Notes: generated by a model from the letters alone, not told the origin. Positions 17,217 to 27,976 are shown, counted from the first letter of the stretch. The stretch is 64,000 nucleotides of DNA from Bacillota bacterium (GCA_023407175.1 JAEYMU010000006.1:1-64000), one strand, 5' to 3'. A program made the numbers and translations.

Positions 17217-18179
17217 TTACCTCCTTAAGAAATTTTCCGTAGGCACCGGGGTATTCGCCAGGATATTCTTTATGATTTCACCGGCAGTTTCATTTTTCTG
17301 AAAGGAGTTTCTCAAAACCAGACGATGGGAAAGCACATAGGGGGCCAAATATTGGATTGTCTCCGGCGTAGCATAATCGGCGCCCGAAATTGCGGTATAT
17401 GCCTGAACCACCCTTAGCAATGCCAGGCTTCCCCTTGGACTAACTCCCAGAGAAACCCTGTCACTCACTCTGGTTTTCTGTATTATGGCAACCATGTACT
17501 CCATCAGGGACGGATGCACATATACGGACCTGATGGCTGTCTGTAAGTCCAAAAGCTCCTCCCTGGTACAGACAGGCGATATATATTCCAGCGGATTATC
17601 CAGGAGGAACCGGTTTAATATTCCGAACTCCTCCTGAAAATCAGGAAATCCCATACTGACCTGCATGACAAACCGATCCAGCTGTGCCTGGGGCAGGGGA
17701 AAGGTTCCGGCTGTCTCGACAGGATTTTGAGTTGCTATTACCAGAAAAGGCCTCTCTAACGCTCTTGTTTCACCGTCTATGGTAATCTGTTTTTCTTCCA
17801 TACACTCCAAAAGACTTGACTGGGTTCTCGGAGTCGCCCGGTTAATCTCATCCGCCAGTAATATATTCGTAAAGGCAGGTCCGCTTCGAAAGGTAAACTG
17901 TCCCAGCTTCTGATTATAGAAATTGAGTCCCGTAATGTCGGAGGGAAGTAAATCCGGCGTAAACTGTATCCGCTTGAAATCCGCGGCAATTGATTTGGCC
18001 AGGGCTTTGGCCAAAACCGTTTTGCCGGTTCCCGGAACATCCTCCAGCAGAACATGACCGTTTGCAATCAGGGCTGTCAGGATTAATGAAATTACATCTG
18101 ATTTTCCTATCATTACCTTCTCAATATTTTCTTTGATCGCGTTTGCAATTTCCTGTATCTTAGTAAATTCCATAATCAC
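17217..18179 (-). CDS. MoxR-family AAA+ ATPase
   Basis: A 320-residue ATPase with Walker A EDVPGTGKTVLAKAL, Walker B LLADEINRATPRTQSSLLE, sensor 1 FLVIATQNPVE, and a C-terminal lid with GVSPRGSLALLR. These are textbook MoxR motifs. Start is GTG 18179 (AAAGG upstream) or ATG 18173. It heads the MoxR-DUF58-DUF4129 operon. A MITE-like element separates it from valS, which reads in the same direction, so readthrough from valS is possible. Confidence 0.94.
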   Translation of the reverse strand: MIMEFTKIQEIANAIKENIEKVMIGKSDVISLILTALIANGHVLLEDVPGTGKTVLAKALAKSIAADFKRIQFTPDLLPSDITGLNFYNQKLGQFTFRSGPAFTNILLADEINRATPRTQSSLLECMEEKQITIDGETRALERPFLVIATQNPVETAGTFPLPQAQLDRFVMQVSMGFPDFQEEFGILNRFLLDNPLEYISPVCTREELLDLQTAIRSVYVHPSLMEYMVAIIQKTRVSDRVSLGVSPRGSLALLRVVQAYTAISGADYATPETIQYLAPYVLSHRLVLRNSFQKNETAGEIIKNILANTPVPTENFLRR

Positions 18180-18224
18180 ACCGGTACCTTTCCATTACTG
18201 CGAAGAGAATTTTTCTATTTGCCG

Positions 18225-18386
18225 AGGGACTATTTGAAAACTCATTGCACCGTTCTGAACGCTCCACTTTGCGTAATACTGCGTCGTGATTTTGGGAAAC
18301 GTAGCCCACTACGCCTCCCAAATCACTCCTTGTATTCCACAAACTGCAGCATCCAGTCCGGCACAAGCAATTTTCAAACAGTCCCT
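18225..18386. mobile_element. MITE-like palindromic element (162 bp)
   Basis: Terminal inverted repeats AGGGACTATTTGAAAA (18225) and its complement ending at 18386 match at 15 of 16 bases. The inside holds a second palindrome in which GTGATTTTGGGAAACGTAG faces CTACGCCTCCCAAATCAC. It has no coding capacity of its own; the open frame on the minus strand is incidental. No clear target duplication was seen. The right end overlaps the last codons of valS. Confidence 0.75.
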
Positions 18387-21037
18387 AAATGCTCCAATCT
18401 CTCGTTTACCTGCTTCATCATATCAGTATATTTCTCCAGCTTCGCTCTTTCCTCCGCCAGCTTGCTTTCCGGGGCCTTGCTTACAAAGCTTTGGTTCGAC
18501 AGCATGGCGTTAACCCGCTTCAGCTCTCCTTCAAGGCGAACCTTCTCCTTTCCGAGACGTTCTATTTCCTTATCAATATCTACCAGCTCGGCAAAGGGAA
18601 TATAGATTACGGCACCGGGAATTACTGTAGATACCGCATCCTCCGATATACCGGTCTTATCCGCCTGAACCGTTACCTCACTCGCAGAGCCGAGGGTTGC
18701 AAAGAATACCTTACTATCCTCAAAGATTTCTCGTGCTTGCGTGCTGTCAGTTACAACAATCACAGCGGCCTTTCTGCTCGGAGGAACATTCATCTCACTG
18801 CGGACATTACGAATTCCCTTAACTGCTTCCTTGATCAGCTCTACTGCCTGTTCTTCCCTGAAATATTCATAGCTGTTATTATATTCCGGCCATTTTGCAA
18901 TCATAATGGACTCTGCTTCCTTATGGCCCGACATTTCCTGGAGTGTGCAGAAGATCTCCTCTGTTATAAATGGCATATAGGGGTGGAGCAGCTTTAAGGA
19001 GGTGATTAATACATAGTTCAAGGTCCAGAGTGCTGCTGCCTTGGTTTCATCGGTTTCACTGTAAAGCCTCGGTTTTACCATCTCGATATACCAGTCGCAG
19101 AATTCTTCCCAGATGAAATCATTAATCTTTTGAACCGCGATTCCCAGCTCAAAGCCTTCCATATTCTCGGTTATTTCCTTCACAAGGGTATTTACCTTGG
19201 AGAGAATCCATTGATCCGCAATGGTTAACAGCTTTTCATCAAGCTTCTCCGGCAGGGCTGCCTTCTCAAGATTCATCATGATAAAGCGGGAGGCATTCCA
19301 AACCTTATTTGCAAAGTTTCTGCTGGCCTCAACCCTCTCCCAGTAAAAACGCATGTCGTTGCCGGGTGCATTACCCTGTATCAGACTGAAACGAAGCGCA
19401 TCTGCGCCGTATTTATCGATCACCTCCAATGGATCGATACCGTTACCAAGGGATTTGCTCATCTTGCGTCCCTGGGAATCACGGATCAGACCATGAATCA
19501 ATACTGTACTGAAGGGCTTTTCACCCATCTGTGCATAGCCTGAGAATACCATACGAAGAACCCAGAAAAATATAATATCATATCCGGTTACCAGCACATC
19601 TGTCGGATAGAAATAATCCAGCTCCTCGGTTTTCTCCGGCCAGCCAAGGGTGGAAAAGGGCCACAGTGCGGAGCTGAACCAGGTATCCAGGGTATCTTTA
19701 TCCTGTGTAAAATGAGTATGGCCGCATTTCGGGCAGGACTCGGGAGCATCGATGGAAACCACCATCTCACCGCACTTATCACAGTACCAGGCGGGAATCC
19801 GATGTCCCCACCAAAGCTGCCTGGAGATACACCAGTCCCTGATATTCTCTGCCCAGTTAAAATAAATTTTGTCAAACCGGTCGGGTACGAAGCGGATATC
19901 CCCATTCTTAACGCTGGAAATTGCCGGTTTAATCAATTCATCCATCTTTACGAACCACTGCTGTTTAATAAGCGGTTCAACCGTTGTTTTGCAACGGTCA
20001 TGTGTACCTACATTATGGGAATGATCCTCAACCTTAACCAGCAGACCTAATTCCTTAAGCTCCTTTACAATAGCCTTGCGGGCCTCATAGCGGTCCATGC
20101 CGGCATACTTGCCCCCGTTTTCATTGATGGTGGCATCATCATTCATAACGTTGATTTCCGGCAGGCTGTGTCTTTTGCCAACCTCAAAGTCATTCGGGTC
20201 ATGGGCCGGTGTAATCTTAACTACGCCGGTTCCAAATTCCTTATCAACATAAGCATCCGCAATCACCGGTATTTCCTTATTCACTAACGGAAGCAGAACC
20301 TTCTTACCAATCAGATGCTGATATCTTTCATCCTCCGGGTGAACCGCTACCGCGCTGTCTCCAAGCATGGTCTCCGGTCTGGTGGTGGCAACCTCTACAT
20401 AACCGTCCCCACCTACGATGGGATATTTGATATGCCAGAAATTGCCCGCCTGCTCCTCGTGGATTACCTCGGCATCGGAAATCGTAGTACGGCAAACCGG
20501 ACACCAGTTGATAATTTTGGAGCCCTTATAAATATAGCCCTCCCGGTACAGCTTTAAGAACACCTCATTTACCGCCCGATTGCTGCCCTCATCCATCGTA
20601 AAGCGTTCCCGGTCCCAGTCACAGGAGGACCCCAGCTTCTTAAGCTGAGAGATAATTCTTCCGCCGTATTCTTCCTTCCACTGCCAGGCTTTCTCAAGAA
20701 ATTCCTCTCTGGTAAGGTTCTCCTTTGTAATTCCTTCCTTCTTAAGCATCTCAAGAATTTTAACCTCGGTAGCAATACTTGCATGATCAGTTCCGGGCTG
20801 CCACAGCGCATTATAGCCCTGCATTCTCTTGAATCGGATTAGAATATCCTGCAATGTATTATCAAGGGCATGACCCATATGAAGCTGACCGGTGATGTTC
20901 GGCGGAGGAATCACGATTGTGAAGGGCTTTCTGCTTCGGTCGACCGTGGCATGAAAATATTTCTTTTCCTCCCATTTCCGGTATTGCTTCTCTTCGATAT
21001 TCTTTGGATCATAGGTTTTAGCCAGTTCTTTTTCCAT
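18374..21037 (-). CDS. valS: Valyl-tRNA synthetase
   Basis: Charges tRNA-Val with valine. The 887-residue class Ia enzyme has [15 protein letters not shown] (HIGH motif), zinc-type cysteines ([19 protein letters not shown]), the KMSKSLGN motif, the tRNA-binding [17 protein letters not shown] and a C-terminal coiled-coil arm. The frame extends to 21109, but ATG 21037 with AAAGGAAGAG and the sequence [19 protein letters not shown] is the true start. The final residues GTV and the TGA stop are encoded inside the terminal repeat of the MITE-like element. A T-box leader precedes it. Confidence 0.97.
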   Translation of the reverse strand: MEKELAKTYDPKNIEEKQYRKWEEKKYFHATVDRSRKPFTIVIPPPNITGQLHMGHALDNTLQDILIRFKRMQGYNALWQPGTDHASIATEVKILEMLKKEGITKENLTREEFLEKAWQWKEEYGGRIISQLKKLGSSCDWDRERFTMDEGSNRAVNEVFLKLYREGYIYKGSKIINWCPVCRTTISDAEVIHEEQAGNFWHIKYPIVGGDGYVEVATTRPETMLGDSAVAVHPEDERYQHLIGKKVLLPLVNKEIPVIADAYVDKEFGTGVVKITPAHDPNDFEVGKRHSLPEINVMNDDATINENGGKYAGMDRYEARKAIVKELKELGLLVKVEDHSHNVGTHDRCKTTVEPLIKQQWFVKMDELIKPAISSVKNGDIRFVPDRFDKIYFNWAENIRDWCISRQLWWGHRIPAWYCDKCGEMVVSIDAPESCPKCGHTHFTQDKDTLDTWFSSALWPFSTLGWPEKTEELDYFYPTDVLVTGYDIIFFWVLRMVFSGYAQMGEKPFSTVLIHGLIRDSQGRKMSKSLGNGIDPLEVIDKYGADALRFSLIQGNAPGNDMRFYWERVEASRNFANKVWNASRFIMMNLEKAALPEKLDEKLLTIADQWILSKVNTLVKEITENMEGFELGIAVQKINDFIWEEFCDWYIEMVKPRLYSETDETKAAALWTLNYVLITSLKLLHPYMPFITEEIFCTLQEMSGHKEAESIMIAKWPEYNNSYEYFREEQAVELIKEAVKGIRNVRSEMNVPPSRKAAVIVVTDSTQAREIFEDSKVFFATLGSASEVTVQADKTGISEDAVSTVIPGAVIYIPFAELVDIDKEIERLGKEKVRLEGELKRVNAMLSNQSFVSKAPESKLAEERAKLEKYTDMMKQVNERLEHLGTV

Positions 21038-21063
21038 TGTTCTCTTCCTTTCGAAATTTAGGT

Positions 21064-21325
21064 ATAAAAAAAGCTCTTCGCCGCAAAGGACGAAGAACCG
21101 TGGTACCACCTTTATTTATGACCTGTGTCATGATTAAGACAAGTCATCTCTTTGTCTGTAACGGGACCTCCCGGCACCTCCTACACGCCCTGCGGTTTCA
21201 GAAATACTGTTCCGGAGCTACCTTCAATAAGCTTGCCTTAGACCACCTTTCAGCCGGTGGGCGGTCCTCTCTGATAAGCATCCCTTACCTAATCCTCTCC
21301 ATCAACACATTTATCTTTTTAATAG
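21064..21325 (-). promoter_or_regulatory. T-box leader of valS
   Basis: On the minus strand the leader contains the conserved T-box AGGTGGTACCACGG (around 21097-21112), followed by a hairpin (GAAGAAC..GCGAAGAGC) and TTTTTT just before the gene. A stem I candidate with GUA at 21219-21221 in a GAAGGUAGCUC context would be the valine specifier. Uncharged tRNA-Val is expected to stabilise the antiterminator and switch valS on. Confidence 0.85.
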
Positions 21326-21329
21326 TTTT

Positions 21330-21358
21330 ATCATATGTAATGTTTTGTATTCTGTCAA
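21330..21358 (-). promoter_or_regulatory. Promoter of the valS T-box transcript
   Basis: Minus strand TTGACA (complement 21353-21358), a 17-bp spacer and TATGAT (complement 21330-21335), just upstream of the T-box stem I. Confidence 0.7.
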
Positions 21359-21382
21359 GTGGTTTTTCATTTACTTTACTTC

Positions 21383-23992
21383 TCACTCCTGGCAAACCGT
21401 TTGATAGGCTCTCATATATATTGCATCCAATTCGGCCTCTTTTTCCAGCGCTTCACAAATAATGTACGGATTTCCCGCCTGTTCCAGCCAGCTGCCGCAT
21501 ATTGTGACCGTATTTCTGCTGCCGCCCGCCACTACGGGAAAGCCGTCCGTTTCCGTTATCATCCTTCCCGCCACGTGTCCTTTATGAATAACAGTCAGTT
21601 TAACACCATGTCCTTTTACAAAAAGCTTTACGTCACGGTTTTTATATCCGGTCAGCTCTGGAACAAGCACCCTGCTTTCTCCCGCAGATAGTTTGACAGG
21701 CAGCTCTGCTTCCCTCATCCTATCTTCAGCTTTCATTTGATGCGGCAAACTGACAGAAGAATAGCTGCATCTTTTTATTGCTTCTCCTCTGATCAGGGTT
21801 ATTCTTCCCACCTCATCGGAATAATAGCGCCGCAGAGTGCGCAAACATATTTCCATTCTTCCTGCTGATGCATATTCGCTGATATCCACGTAAGGATCAT
21901 TCTTTCCGACACAGGATACCAGGTGCCCATTCACATACACCCAAATGATACAGTCCGCTTTTTCAAAATGCAGTATTAAGCTATCCATCGAAGCGTCATT
22001 TTCAATCCACCTGGCATATACGCAGGAAAGCGGTGTGACAGCTCTGTTATATCCGTCGATTCCCATTATGGTATTATAGCCGGAGTATCTGAAAAAATAC
22101 CATTCCCCGACAGGCTGTTCATCCAGATCAAACATCCAGTTGTCCGTAATATCCTGTCTGTCCACAATACGAGTAAATTTCCGTATTCCTTTCAATGATC
22201 CCATTTTCAATGAATTGCATCTCACATCATCAAAATTACTGTGTCCCCATATTTCAGTTACAAATTCCCAGCAGCCTGCGGACAGCTTTTTTTCAACACA
22301 ATCTCCGTATCCGTAAAATGTCTCCTGAAACTGCCCGTCTCGCTTGAGTGTGATAATATCGGCCGCCTGATGCAAAAGTATCTCTGTTTCTTTCGTAAGC
22401 TCAATTTCATAGCTGCCGATGCCGCGATATTGCTTATAGTGTTCCATATAAGCAGGCTTTTCCGATATGCTTCCGGTTTTTTCCCATTCAAAGTCATCTA
22501 TTTTAACAGATTTCAACTGGGTTTCTGTATACTGCTCCTCCAGACTGCGCTTTATATCAGGCAATTGCGGAAGAGCTTTCAATGCTATCTCACTTTTCAG
22601 TCCGACCAAAAAGGATATTCCGCACAGCGTAAATGCAAACTGCCTTATACCTTCCAGGTGCTGCTCCTCGTATACATGGACTTCTCCTTTTTCATGCAGT
22701 ACCACCTTCAGCGGTCCTTCTCCGTAAAGCGCAACTTCCGTGCCGTTGCTCCCGTCAATATATGCCATTTCATAATTTGTACCATACAGGCTAACTGCAT
22801 CCGATAACATAATTTTATAGGGAAGAAGCCTTGTTTCCATAGGCTGCATTGAAACTGCAAACTGTTCCTCACCAAGGGAAAGCTGCCTGACGCATTTTTC
22901 CTCTGTCAGGTTATTTATTTCCACCAAATACCCGCCGTTCTTCGAAGCCAGCTTGAGTGCATATAAGCATTTTCCGTTTTCATGCAAAACAACAGGCCTT
23001 GCCTTTGCCGCTTCTTCCCCGAAGGAACGCAGTAGGGAGGCCAGAAGCCTTGCTTCATAGAATTGCCCGTTTACTTCTCCTGCGGCTCCTATCATGGAAT
23101 GAAAGTCATAGTCTGAGGCCATTAATGCCACCGGCTTCTCAACCGTTCCCCAATTTGTGATCCCGTTGTACCAGTCCATTGTACTTCCGGCTGTCTGGTT
23201 ATAAGGGCTTAGCAGCTTTGCTCCGCAGACAAGCAGGCGTTTCAGATAACTGTGTTCTCTGTTTGTCTCCGTTACTAAAAAGGGCATCTCCCTCTCTTGT
23301 ACCGCCTCAAACAAATGCAGGGCCCGTTCCTCCAGACCTTCTGTTTCAGCGGGGGAATACACATTAAATGATGTATACAGTCCCGGCGTCAAGCCGCCCC
23401 CGCGCAGCAGATCGTTTTGTCCGCAGCAATAAAACAGCGGAACCTCTATTCCGAAAGCCTCTGCCATTATTTTTAATTTTTCCATATAGCTGACAGGACT
23501 TCTGCATTGATAAAAATCCAGCTCATTCTCTATCTGCATACAAATAACCGTGCCGCCCTTGTGTATCTGGTAATTTGCTATCTTAGGCAAAATTGCGGAA
23601 TACCATTTCCTGATTTCATCCAAAAACGCTGGGTCATTCTGCCTTACCGGGATCCCCTGCACAGAAAGCCATGCGGGAAGCGCTCCGCCGTCCCATTCAG
23701 AGCATATATAAGGCCCCGGGCGCGCAATAACAAACAGCTCCTGTTCTGCCGCCAGCTTCAGGAAAGCCTCTACATTCTTCTGATCCTCAAAATCCCATTT
23801 TCCAGGTGCAATTTCATGAAAATTCCACGGAAAATAAACATCAATCGTATTATAACCGGCTGCTTTCAGGATTTTCATTCTGTTCTTCCAGCTTTCCCTT
23901 GGCAGTCTGAAATAAAAAAGGGAGGAGGCTAAAAGTGTCTGATATTTTCCTTGAATACGAATGCCCTTTTCATCCAGTGATATTGTCTGCAT
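21383..23992 (-). CDS. GH35-type beta-galactosidase
   Basis: The 869-residue intracellular enzyme (no signal peptide) opens with a TIM barrel of GH35 type: YFPWNFHE, ARPGPYICSEWDGGALPAWL, MQIENELDFY with the likely acid/base Glu, and LVTETNREHSY with a possible nucleophile. Jelly-roll-type beta domains follow (for example WMFDLDEQPVGEWYFFRY and IWVYVNGHLV). It should release terminal beta-galactose from oligosaccharides imported by the upstream ABC genes. The start has AGAAGGGGAAAG upstream. Exact substrate cannot be read from sequence. Confidence 0.88.
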   Translation of the reverse strand: MQTISLDEKGIRIQGKYQTLLASSLFYFRLPRESWKNRMKILKAAGYNTIDVYFPWNFHEIAPGKWDFEDQKNVEAFLKLAAEQELFVIARPGPYICSEWDGGALPAWLSVQGIPVRQNDPAFLDEIRKWYSAILPKIANYQIHKGGTVICMQIENELDFYQCRSPVSYMEKLKIMAEAFGIEVPLFYCCGQNDLLRGGGLTPGLYTSFNVYSPAETEGLEERALHLFEAVQEREMPFLVTETNREHSYLKRLLVCGAKLLSPYNQTAGSTMDWYNGITNWGTVEKPVALMASDYDFHSMIGAAGEVNGQFYEARLLASLLRSFGEEAAKARPVVLHENGKCLYALKLASKNGGYLVEINNLTEEKCVRQLSLGEEQFAVSMQPMETRLLPYKIMLSDAVSLYGTNYEMAYIDGSNGTEVALYGEGPLKVVLHEKGEVHVYEEQHLEGIRQFAFTLCGISFLVGLKSEIALKALPQLPDIKRSLEEQYTETQLKSVKIDDFEWEKTGSISEKPAYMEHYKQYRGIGSYEIELTKETEILLHQAADIITLKRDGQFQETFYGYGDCVEKKLSAGCWEFVTEIWGHSNFDDVRCNSLKMGSLKGIRKFTRIVDRQDITDNWMFDLDEQPVGEWYFFRYSGYNTIMGIDGYNRAVTPLSCVYARWIENDASMDSLILHFEKADCIIWVYVNGHLVSCVGKNDPYVDISEYASAGRMEICLRTLRRYYSDEVGRITLIRGEAIKRCSYSSVSLPHQMKAEDRMREAELPVKLSAGESRVLVPELTGYKNRDVKLFVKGHGVKLTVIHKGHVAGRMITETDGFPVVAGGSRNTVTICGSWLEQAGNPYIICEALEKEAELDAIYMRAYQTVCQE

Positions 23993-24010
23993 AATTGCTT
24001 TCCCCTTCTC

Positions 24011-24841
24011 TTATCCTTTTAATCCGCTGTGTACCATACTGGTTGTAATCTGTTTTTCAAATACCCCATAAATAATCAATATCGGTATCAGTGCGCATAC
24101 CGTACCCGCCATAATCACTCCGTATTGCATCGTATGCTCCGACTGAAAGAACTTCAACCCCAGTTGAATCGTATATTTTTCTTTGGAATTTAAATAAATC
24201 AACGGAGCCATATAATCATTCCATACCTGAATAAATGTAAATATAACAAGCGTCGCCACACCTGCTTTTACCTGCGGCAGCATTATCTTATAGAATATGA
24301 CCAGCTCTCCGGCTCCGTCAATCCTCGCGGCTTCCCTCAATTCCTCAGGAACCGTCATAAAAAACTGCCGCAGCAGGAATATGCCGAAGGCACTTGCCAG
24401 CTGACCCAAAATCAAGGCAACATGCGTATCTGTCAGATGCATTTTACTGATAATCCGGTATTGCGGAATCATGATCGTATACCATGGTACCATCATTGTC
24501 GCCAGATAAAGCCAGAATAATATGTTTTTTCCGGCAAACTCCAGCCTGGCGAAGGCATATGCCGCCATGGCACTGATTATAACCTGACCCGCCGTCGCAA
24601 GTACCGCCACCTCCACCGTATTCCTGTAATATAGAAAAAAGGGCTCCTGTGTCCATACCTTTATATAGTTTTTTATATTAACGGGATTTGGAATCCATTG
24701 TATCGGAGATGTAAATACCTGTGTATCAAACTTGAAGGAGGTTGACAGCATCCATAAAAACGGAAAAACCATACCGATTGAAATCAATAGCATCAGCAGA
24801 TAAAATAAAATCTGTTTTATTCTTATTTTTGCTATCATCAT
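24011..24841 (-). CDS. Sugar ABC transporter permease, MalG type
   Basis: A permease of about 276 residues with six membrane helices and the EAA loop EELREAARIDGAGELVIFYKIMLP that docks the ATPase. It ends in HSGLKG, typical of CUT1 inner-membrane subunits. The frame begins with GTG at 24853, touching the previous stop; ATG 24841 or 24838 is preferred here but uncertain. No ATPase gene is present in the locus, so a shared MsmX/MsiK-like ATPase elsewhere is needed. Confidence 0.92.
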   Translation of the reverse strand: MMIAKIRIKQILFYLLMLLISIGMVFPFLWMLSTSFKFDTQVFTSPIQWIPNPVNIKNYIKVWTQEPFFLYYRNTVEVAVLATAGQVIISAMAAYAFARLEFAGKNILFWLYLATMMVPWYTIMIPQYRIISKMHLTDTHVALILGQLASAFGIFLLRQFFMTVPEELREAARIDGAGELVIFYKIMLPQVKAGVATLVIFTFIQVWNDYMAPLIYLNSKEKYTIQLGLKFFQSEHTMQYGVIMAGTVCALIPILIIYGVFEKQITTSMVHSGLKG

Positions 24842-24852
24842 ATTTTCACCCA

Positions 24853-25755
24853 CTAATCATAATTTACCCAATTTTTCTGCGCGATGAATTGTACCAATGT
24901 AATCAGTAAAATCACGACAAACAGAAAGTAGGCTATTGAGGAAGCATATCCCATGTGCATGGATTTAAATCCCTCCACATAGATCCTGTAAGCCAGGACA
25001 TTCGTACTGATACCCGGACCGCCGTCCGTCATGACACTGACCAGATCAAATACCTGAAAGGAGTTGATTGTTATCAGAATCATATTCAGGAATATTGTGG
25101 GACTTAATAACGGCAATGTAATGCTTCGATATCTCTGCCATGTTCCTGCGCCGTCCAGGGAAGCCGATTCGTAGAGCTCCTTCGAAATATTTTGCATTCC
25201 CGCCAGAAAAATCAGCATATAATATCCGCAGGTTTTCCATACCGACACTATAATAACAGCATAAAGCGACCAGGTGGTTGAGGATAGCCACCGCGGCGGA
25301 TCATCCATTCCAAGCTGCATGAGGATACTGTTAAGCGGGCCGCCGGACGGATTCAGAATTATTTTCCAAATAACAGCAACCGATACCATGGATGAGATAT
25401 ACGGAAGAAAAAACACCATACGGAACAGCTTTTTTAATCTCTTCAACTGATTCAGCAGTGTTGCCAACGCCAATGAAATCACCAGCGTTAGCCCCCCGTA
25501 CCATACAGCGTATACTATATTATTTTTTACAGAAACAATAAAATATCTGTCCTGAAACATTTTTATGTAGTTCTGTAATCCGATAAAATCATAATTTCTG
25601 GATAATCCGGTATAGTCTGTAAGACTATACCAGAATCCCATGATAACCGGTGCGACCATGAACACCATAAACGCCACAAAGCTCGGAAATACAAACAGCC
25701 AGCCAACCATTGACTTTTTCATATGCCGTATCAAACTATATTTTGTCTGCTCCAT
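24853..25755 (-). CDS. Sugar ABC transporter permease, MalF type
   Basis: A 300-residue permease with six helices and the EAA loop KELYESASLDGAGTWQRYRSITLP. ATG 25755 is chosen over the GTG one codon earlier because AAGGAGG sits at the right distance. It pairs with the MalG-type subunit next to it and the binding protein upstream to import an oligosaccharide. Confidence 0.93.
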   Translation of the reverse strand: MEQTKYSLIRHMKKSMVGWLFVFPSFVAFMVFMVAPVIMGFWYSLTDYTGLSRNYDFIGLQNYIKMFQDRYFIVSVKNNIVYAVWYGGLTLVISLALATLLNQLKRLKKLFRMVFFLPYISSMVSVAVIWKIILNPSGGPLNSILMQLGMDDPPRWLSSTTWSLYAVIIVSVWKTCGYYMLIFLAGMQNISKELYESASLDGAGTWQRYRSITLPLLSPTIFLNMILITINSFQVFDLVSVMTDGGPGISTNVLAYRIYVEGFKSMHMGYASSIAYFLFVVILLITLVQFIAQKNWVNYD

Positions 25756-25790
25756 CACTACCTCCTTAAGACACCGGCTGATTGGTCCGT

Positions 25791-27122
25791 TTATTCTTCC
25801 ATGATCTCCCTGCGTCTTTCGGAAAAGTTCTTCATTGTATCCTCAATAGACTGTTCTCCGATTAAATATAATTCCTTTTCTTCCTGATAAGCACTCTGGA
25901 TTTCATCGAACCCATCAAAAAACAGGCCTTCAAACACCTTGTCCACATCCAGAAGATTACCTGCGCCGTCTACCCCTACGGCATCCTCATAAACCGATAT
26001 AACCTCATCGCTCATATAAGCGGGAATCATACCGGCTTTTGCAATTATCTTTGCACATTCCTCTCCTGCGAGATAGCTTGCAAAGTCAAAAGCAGCTTCC
26101 TGCTTCTTTGATGTCGCATTAATACCGATAAAGGTGCTTACGCCTCCCGCAGTAATAGCGTTATCCGTTTTTTTAACCTGGGGAATTACGGCAATCCCCA
26201 GTTCGAAATCATCCGTTACATCCGGATTCTCTTCAAGGAAGGATTTAATATCCCCGACGCACCATTCTCCATTCGGAAGCATGGCCGCCCTTCCGGTACA
26301 GAAGAAATTAATATAGTCTGTTCCTGTGCTTACCATATCCGCATAGCTCATATGGGATTTATCTTCATTATACAGCTTATTCAGCATTTCCAGCCAATTC
26401 TGTGTGGCTGTTAAATCATCGTCTGCAATATTGGAGCCCTCCTGCAGTGTGATAAACGGTGTATACAGCCATTCGGGAATATAACCGCCGTATACTTTAT
26501 CCTGTCCCTCCCCTTCCGTAAGCTGCTTTGCCAGCTCGGCATATTCATCCCAGGTCAGATTATCCGGATACGCAATCTCCCTGGCATCAAATATTTTCTT
26601 ATTATAAAACAGTGCATAGGATTGGGTACGGTACGGCAGAGCATAAAACTTATCGTCTATCTGCGTATCCATATAGCCCGTACCGTAGACAGACACATCC
26701 AGTCCGCTGTCCTTAATATAATTTGTTACATCGGCAAGATTACCGCTGTTTGCCAGTTTATTCAGCAGGGAAATAGACCGCATGTTGTATAGATCGATAT
26801 CATTGTCACCTGCAAGCATGGTCACCAGCTTATCGTCATAATCACTGCTGGCGACAGTCGTTAGCTTCACTGTTGCCACCGTACTGGAAGCATTGTAGGC
26901 ATCAACGATTTCCTGTAAATAATCTCCCTCGCTCCAGGCATAATAATTCAATTCAACTTTATCACCGGTATTGGTTTCCGATGAATTCTCAGGAACAGAG
27001 GTACTTCCTCCCACCTGCCCGCTGTCGTTCTGGGGCGTATCCTCTGCCTTACCACATCCCAAGAGTATAGCTGAAGTAAAAATACAGGAAAACATCAGTG
27101 CTACAATTTTTTTCTTTTTCAT
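25791..27122 (-). CDS. Sugar ABC transporter solute-binding lipoprotein
   Basis: A 443-residue CUT1 binding protein. MKKKKIVALMFSCIFTSAILLGCG is a lipoprotein signal with lipobox LLGC; the mature protein has a Ser/Thr/Gly linker and the type 1 extracellular solute-binding fold (YAWSEGDYLQEIVDAYN, YALPYRTQSYALFYNKK, LPNGEWCVGD). The frame extends to 27176, but 27122 follows AAGGAGGA. It captures the oligosaccharide later cut by the GH35 enzyme and is the first structural gene after the regulator pair. Confidence 0.94.
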   Translation of the reverse strand: MKKKKIVALMFSCIFTSAILLGCGKAEDTPQNDSGQVGGSTSVPENSSETNTGDKVELNYYAWSEGDYLQEIVDAYNASSTVATVKLTTVASSDYDDKLVTMLAGDNDIDLYNMRSISLLNKLANSGNLADVTNYIKDSGLDVSVYGTGYMDTQIDDKFYALPYRTQSYALFYNKKIFDAREIAYPDNLTWDEYAELAKQLTEGEGQDKVYGGYIPEWLYTPFITLQEGSNIADDDLTATQNWLEMLNKLYNEDKSHMSYADMVSTGTDYINFFCTGRAAMLPNGEWCVGDIKSFLEENPDVTDDFELGIAVIPQVKKTDNAITAGGVSTFIGINATSKKQEAAFDFASYLAGEECAKIIAKAGMIPAYMSDEVISVYEDAVGVDGAGNLLDVDKVFEGLFFDGFDEIQSAYQEEKELYLIGEQSIEDTMKNFSERRREIMEE

Positions 27123-27277
27123 AAACAAATCCTCCTTCATAACCTGTTCGGTTTTGTGATACCTGTATTGTAGCACCGGCCCTTCGACGCGGAAAGCTTA
27201 TCAAAATTGCTCTTCTTCATACCTTTTGCATTGCGATTAGAAAATATAATTTTTTATTGTGCAATATGCCCATATGC

Positions 27278-27976
27278 TTATTGACTTCTTTCCCGTACCT
27301 TATCCATATAATAGAAAAACCCGCTTCTTGCCACCTGCATTAATGCATCTTCAATCGATCTGCATTTCATCTTTTTAATAATATTCCTGATATGGGTTTT
27401 CATGGTTGCCGGTTCAATATATCGCAGGGCGCAGATTTCCTTCTGACTTTTGCCCTTATGTAAGGCACAGAGGATATCCCGTTCGGTATCAGTCAGAAGC
27501 TGGATCAGATAGATCGTATAGATCAGACTGTCTTCATTGTTTTTGATACGTTTGAATTCCTTTCTGATTTTTTTCGCTACCTGAGGCCTTATGGCAGACT
27601 TTTCATAATAGGCATCTCTAACACACTGTATCATCACTGCTGAGGTTGCCGTTTTCTGGACATAGTCACAGGCTCCGGCCTGAAATGCGGCATAAATCAT
27701 CTCATCCTCCTCATATACAGTCAGAATAACTATTTTTATATTGGGAAAATTCTGCAAGATCTGCTGCGTAGCCATAATACCGGCATATTTATTCTCCATT
27801 TCTATATCCATTAAAATCACATCTGGATGCTTCAAGGCACTTTTCATGATTGCTTCATAGCCATTTTCCGCGACGGCAACCACTTCAATATCCTCTGTCT
27901 GATCAAATATTTCCTTGTATTTGCAGCAAAGTGACGGAATATCGTCGACAATCATTATTCTTATTTTATCTTCCAT
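27278..27976 (-). CDS. Response regulator, NarL/LuxR family
   Basis: A 232-residue regulator: receiver domain (IVDDIPSL, phospho-acceptor in VILMDIEM, Lys in YVQKTAT) and LuxR helix-turn-helix (LTDTERDILCALHKGKSQKEICALRY...MKTHIRNIIKKM). It probably activates the sugar uptake genes downstream in response to the adjacent kinase. Such LuxR-type pairs next to CUT1 importers are less common than the AraC-type pairs often seen in Clostridia. Confidence 0.92.
   Translation of the reverse strand: MEDKIRIMIVDDIPSLCCKYKEIFDQTEDIEVVAVAENGYEAIMKSALKHPDVILMDIEMENKYAGIMATQQILQNFPNIKIVILTVYEEDEMIYAAFQAGACDYVQKTATSAVMIQCVRDAYYEKSAIRPQVAKKIRKEFKRIKNNEDSLIYTIYLIQLLTDTERDILCALHKGKSQKEICALRYIEPATMKTHIRNIIKKMKCRSIEDALMQVARSGFFYYMDKVRERSQ

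Noticed and set aside
18160..18366. Minus-strand open frame across the MITE-like element
   Set aside because: No ribosome binding site; the frame follows palindromic DNA and has no protein-like composition.
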